NCBI RefSeq assembly: GCF_030848805.1
Contig: NC_092360.1
Location: forward strand, 8,370,001-8,434,000
Source: Temnothorax longispinosus
Lineage: Eukaryota; Arthropoda; Insecta; Hymenoptera; Formicidae
Length of the DNA: 64,000 bases
Direction: 5' to 3'
The translations under genes and the position numbers were made by a program. This document shows positions 62,282-64,000 of this stretch, in pieces; the stretch's first letter is position 1, and every line of letters begins with the position of its first letter. The notes beneath the pieces were generated by a model. The model ran no database searches. It saw only the letters and a list, made by a program, of their open reading frames with translations, and was not told where the DNA came from.

Positions 62282-64000
62282 GATAGGAGAAATATATCGA
62301 ATAGCGAAATTTCATGTTTGGATTGCAACGCGCGATACTGCATATATGGATAATTATTAACATTCCGATGGGAAAAGGGATGTTGCTAAATTTCCCAGCA
62401 TTCTCCGAGTCTCACGAGACGTCTTTAATATTGTATTACGGAAACTTCCGCTCTCTAGGATGATGAAAGATACTTTCCCAAAGTTTCGATCTGAAATTTC
62501 ACTCCTATTGCAATAATGAACTATATATTAAATTACCTTGCAGATACTAAGTACAATTACGACGAAGGATACTAACTAATGTAACTTGAATTCTTCTTCT
62601 TTAAAAGTACACTGATCATTATTAAGATTAAGAGCCTCCGCGTTTGCGAGATTCTTTCAGCTTAGTTTTCAACGTGCCGCGTTTAATTCAGGAAGTGCGT
62701 ATGCACTTCGTGAGATTGAACGCCTTTAATTAAACACGCTTTTATGGCGCATTTTCGCCTGTCCACCGTGATATATGTGACGTGTAACGCCATTAGATCA
62801 ACGAACTTGTCGTGGTCACCGGAAGGCGGAAATTCCTGGGCAGTCCCGTCTGACTGGATACGTCTTACTTCTCGTCGAGCAATCCCAGAAATGCCTCGCG
62901 GAATTCCAGAAATCCCAAGAAGAGTGAGAGAAACGGCGAATGGTAATTGAAGCCCCTTGTTAAAGCGAAAAGCCATTGGAAGATATACCAACGAAACGAA
63001 TTGCAAATTTATTTTAGACACGTACGAAACTCAAGATAAGGATACATACTTAAGAGAATCATATTATAAGATTGTAAAGTTTGCTTGAAAGAGAGAAGCA
63101 AATCTCCAAAATAGAATTGAGCAGCATTGTTCAAGATAAAATTAAAACTTATATAAGAACCGCTCTCTGACATAATTTTAAGCGTAAAATCAAATTCGCT
63201 TCGCGTGCCTCGTATACATGACGAAAGGCGACTTCCGTATCCGTGTAACGCACTATTAACCCACAGTAGCTAATATTTTAACTATACTCCCGCGTTTCAC
63301 GATTAATAGCAATTATTTAGACAAAAAGTTTAATGCAACAGGTGGGACTTAATGCTTTGTGAGTGTATACTTTATAGCCCCGTTTAATACAATGCGTATA
63401 ATCCGTAATCCACCGAGCGATCCCTGCTCCTTTCTCATTTTACACTTTATACCTTCCTCGTTATACATTCGGTAATTATCAGACTTCTTATTGTAATCCC
63501 GATTAATATCGACAGATTTATCAATTCAAATCCCGGTCCTCTTGAGATTTTTGCTTGAAATTCACTAAACGAGCGGCTTATATTCCAGATCCAAGCGTCC
63601 GGATCGTCGACGAAGGCCATTGTTATGCAATCACGCGATTTGACTAACAATTCCGATTTGTACGCTGCAAATACAAAACGGTTGACGACGGCTGAATCTC
63701 GCGATGCACTGGCGCGGGGGAAGAGGGTCCTCCTTGTTCACGGATAATCGAATATCGGAGACTCGAGACGTGCGCGCGTCTGAAAGACGTTGGAGATTCT
63801 CAGGGAATCTCATCGTCAGTATGCGGCACATTCGGTTATATCAGCCTATACTCCCGCGCATAAGGCAATCGGTACCGCACTCGCGCAAAATCAATTTGGC
63901 CGCACTTCGACTCATGGAAAATGAAATATCCTCAGCATCGCATCGGTAGCATCGCGTTTTTCCATTCGCTCGCCGGGTCGCGGCGCGTGCGGTAAGAATA

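Larger units (their letters stand above)
53061..64000. other. Region without recognisable coding sequence upstream of the nAChR start exon
   Basis: Likely 5' UTR intron and/or upstream regulatory DNA of the receptor gene. Open frames here, including the 170-aa frame at 55345-55857 and the 166-aa frame at 56593-57093, are CpG-rich or low-complexity and match no family I recognise. CpG-rich islands at about 55300-55800, 56580-56960, 60190-60900 and 63580-64000 could hold promoters or first exons. Confidence 0.45.

Overview
The window reads as insect nuclear DNA, probably from a hymenopteran such as an ant. The evidence is an AT-rich background broken by CpG-rich islands, many GT-AG introns, long introns and sparse short exons. 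It also holds an insect-type nicotinic acetylcholine receptor alpha subunit and an insect Spot14/MID1-interacting protein. The species call is inference; the eukaryotic gene structure is read directly from splice sites and conserved protein segments.

Layout. (1) 1-22572, plus strand: a Mid1ip1/Spot14 homologue with a CpG-rich promoter and 5' UTR at the left edge, a 38-nt first coding exon, one intron of about 21.4 kb, and a GC-rich last exon at 21921-22572. The intron is AT-rich, with several GC-richer islands that may be regulatory, two palindromic MITE-like elements and simple repeats. (2) 22573-28500: 3' UTR and intergenic DNA. It contains an unusual 1.3-kb nested fold-back element (about 26197-27504) with 490-bp GC-rich arms that match almost exactly, a partial extra copy beside it, and a degenerate hammerhead-like motif. 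(3) 28717-30413, plus strand: six exons encoding a 359-aa multi-pass membrane protein, possibly TLC-like. (4) 32425-33393, plus strand: six small exons encoding an unrecognised 119-aa protein with two hydrophobic segments. All splice phases in both genes close correctly. (5) 34509-52994, minus strand: a 12-coding-exon, 556-aa nicotinic acetylcholine receptor alpha subunit, convergent with gene 4. Its 5' UTR continues into an upstream exon beyond the acceptor at 53061. (6) 53061-64000: no convincing coding sequence. It is probably 5' UTR intron or upstream DNA of the receptor gene, with CpG-rich islands, a MITE-like element, a diverged tandem duplication and simple repeats.

The genes do not form an operon or pathway. 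Spot14-type proteins act in lipogenesis and microtubule/MID1 biology, and the receptor is a synaptic cation channel. The most unusual feature is the nested fold-back element between the first two genes. Its 101-aa 'proteins' on opposite strands are mirror images made by the palindrome, not genes.
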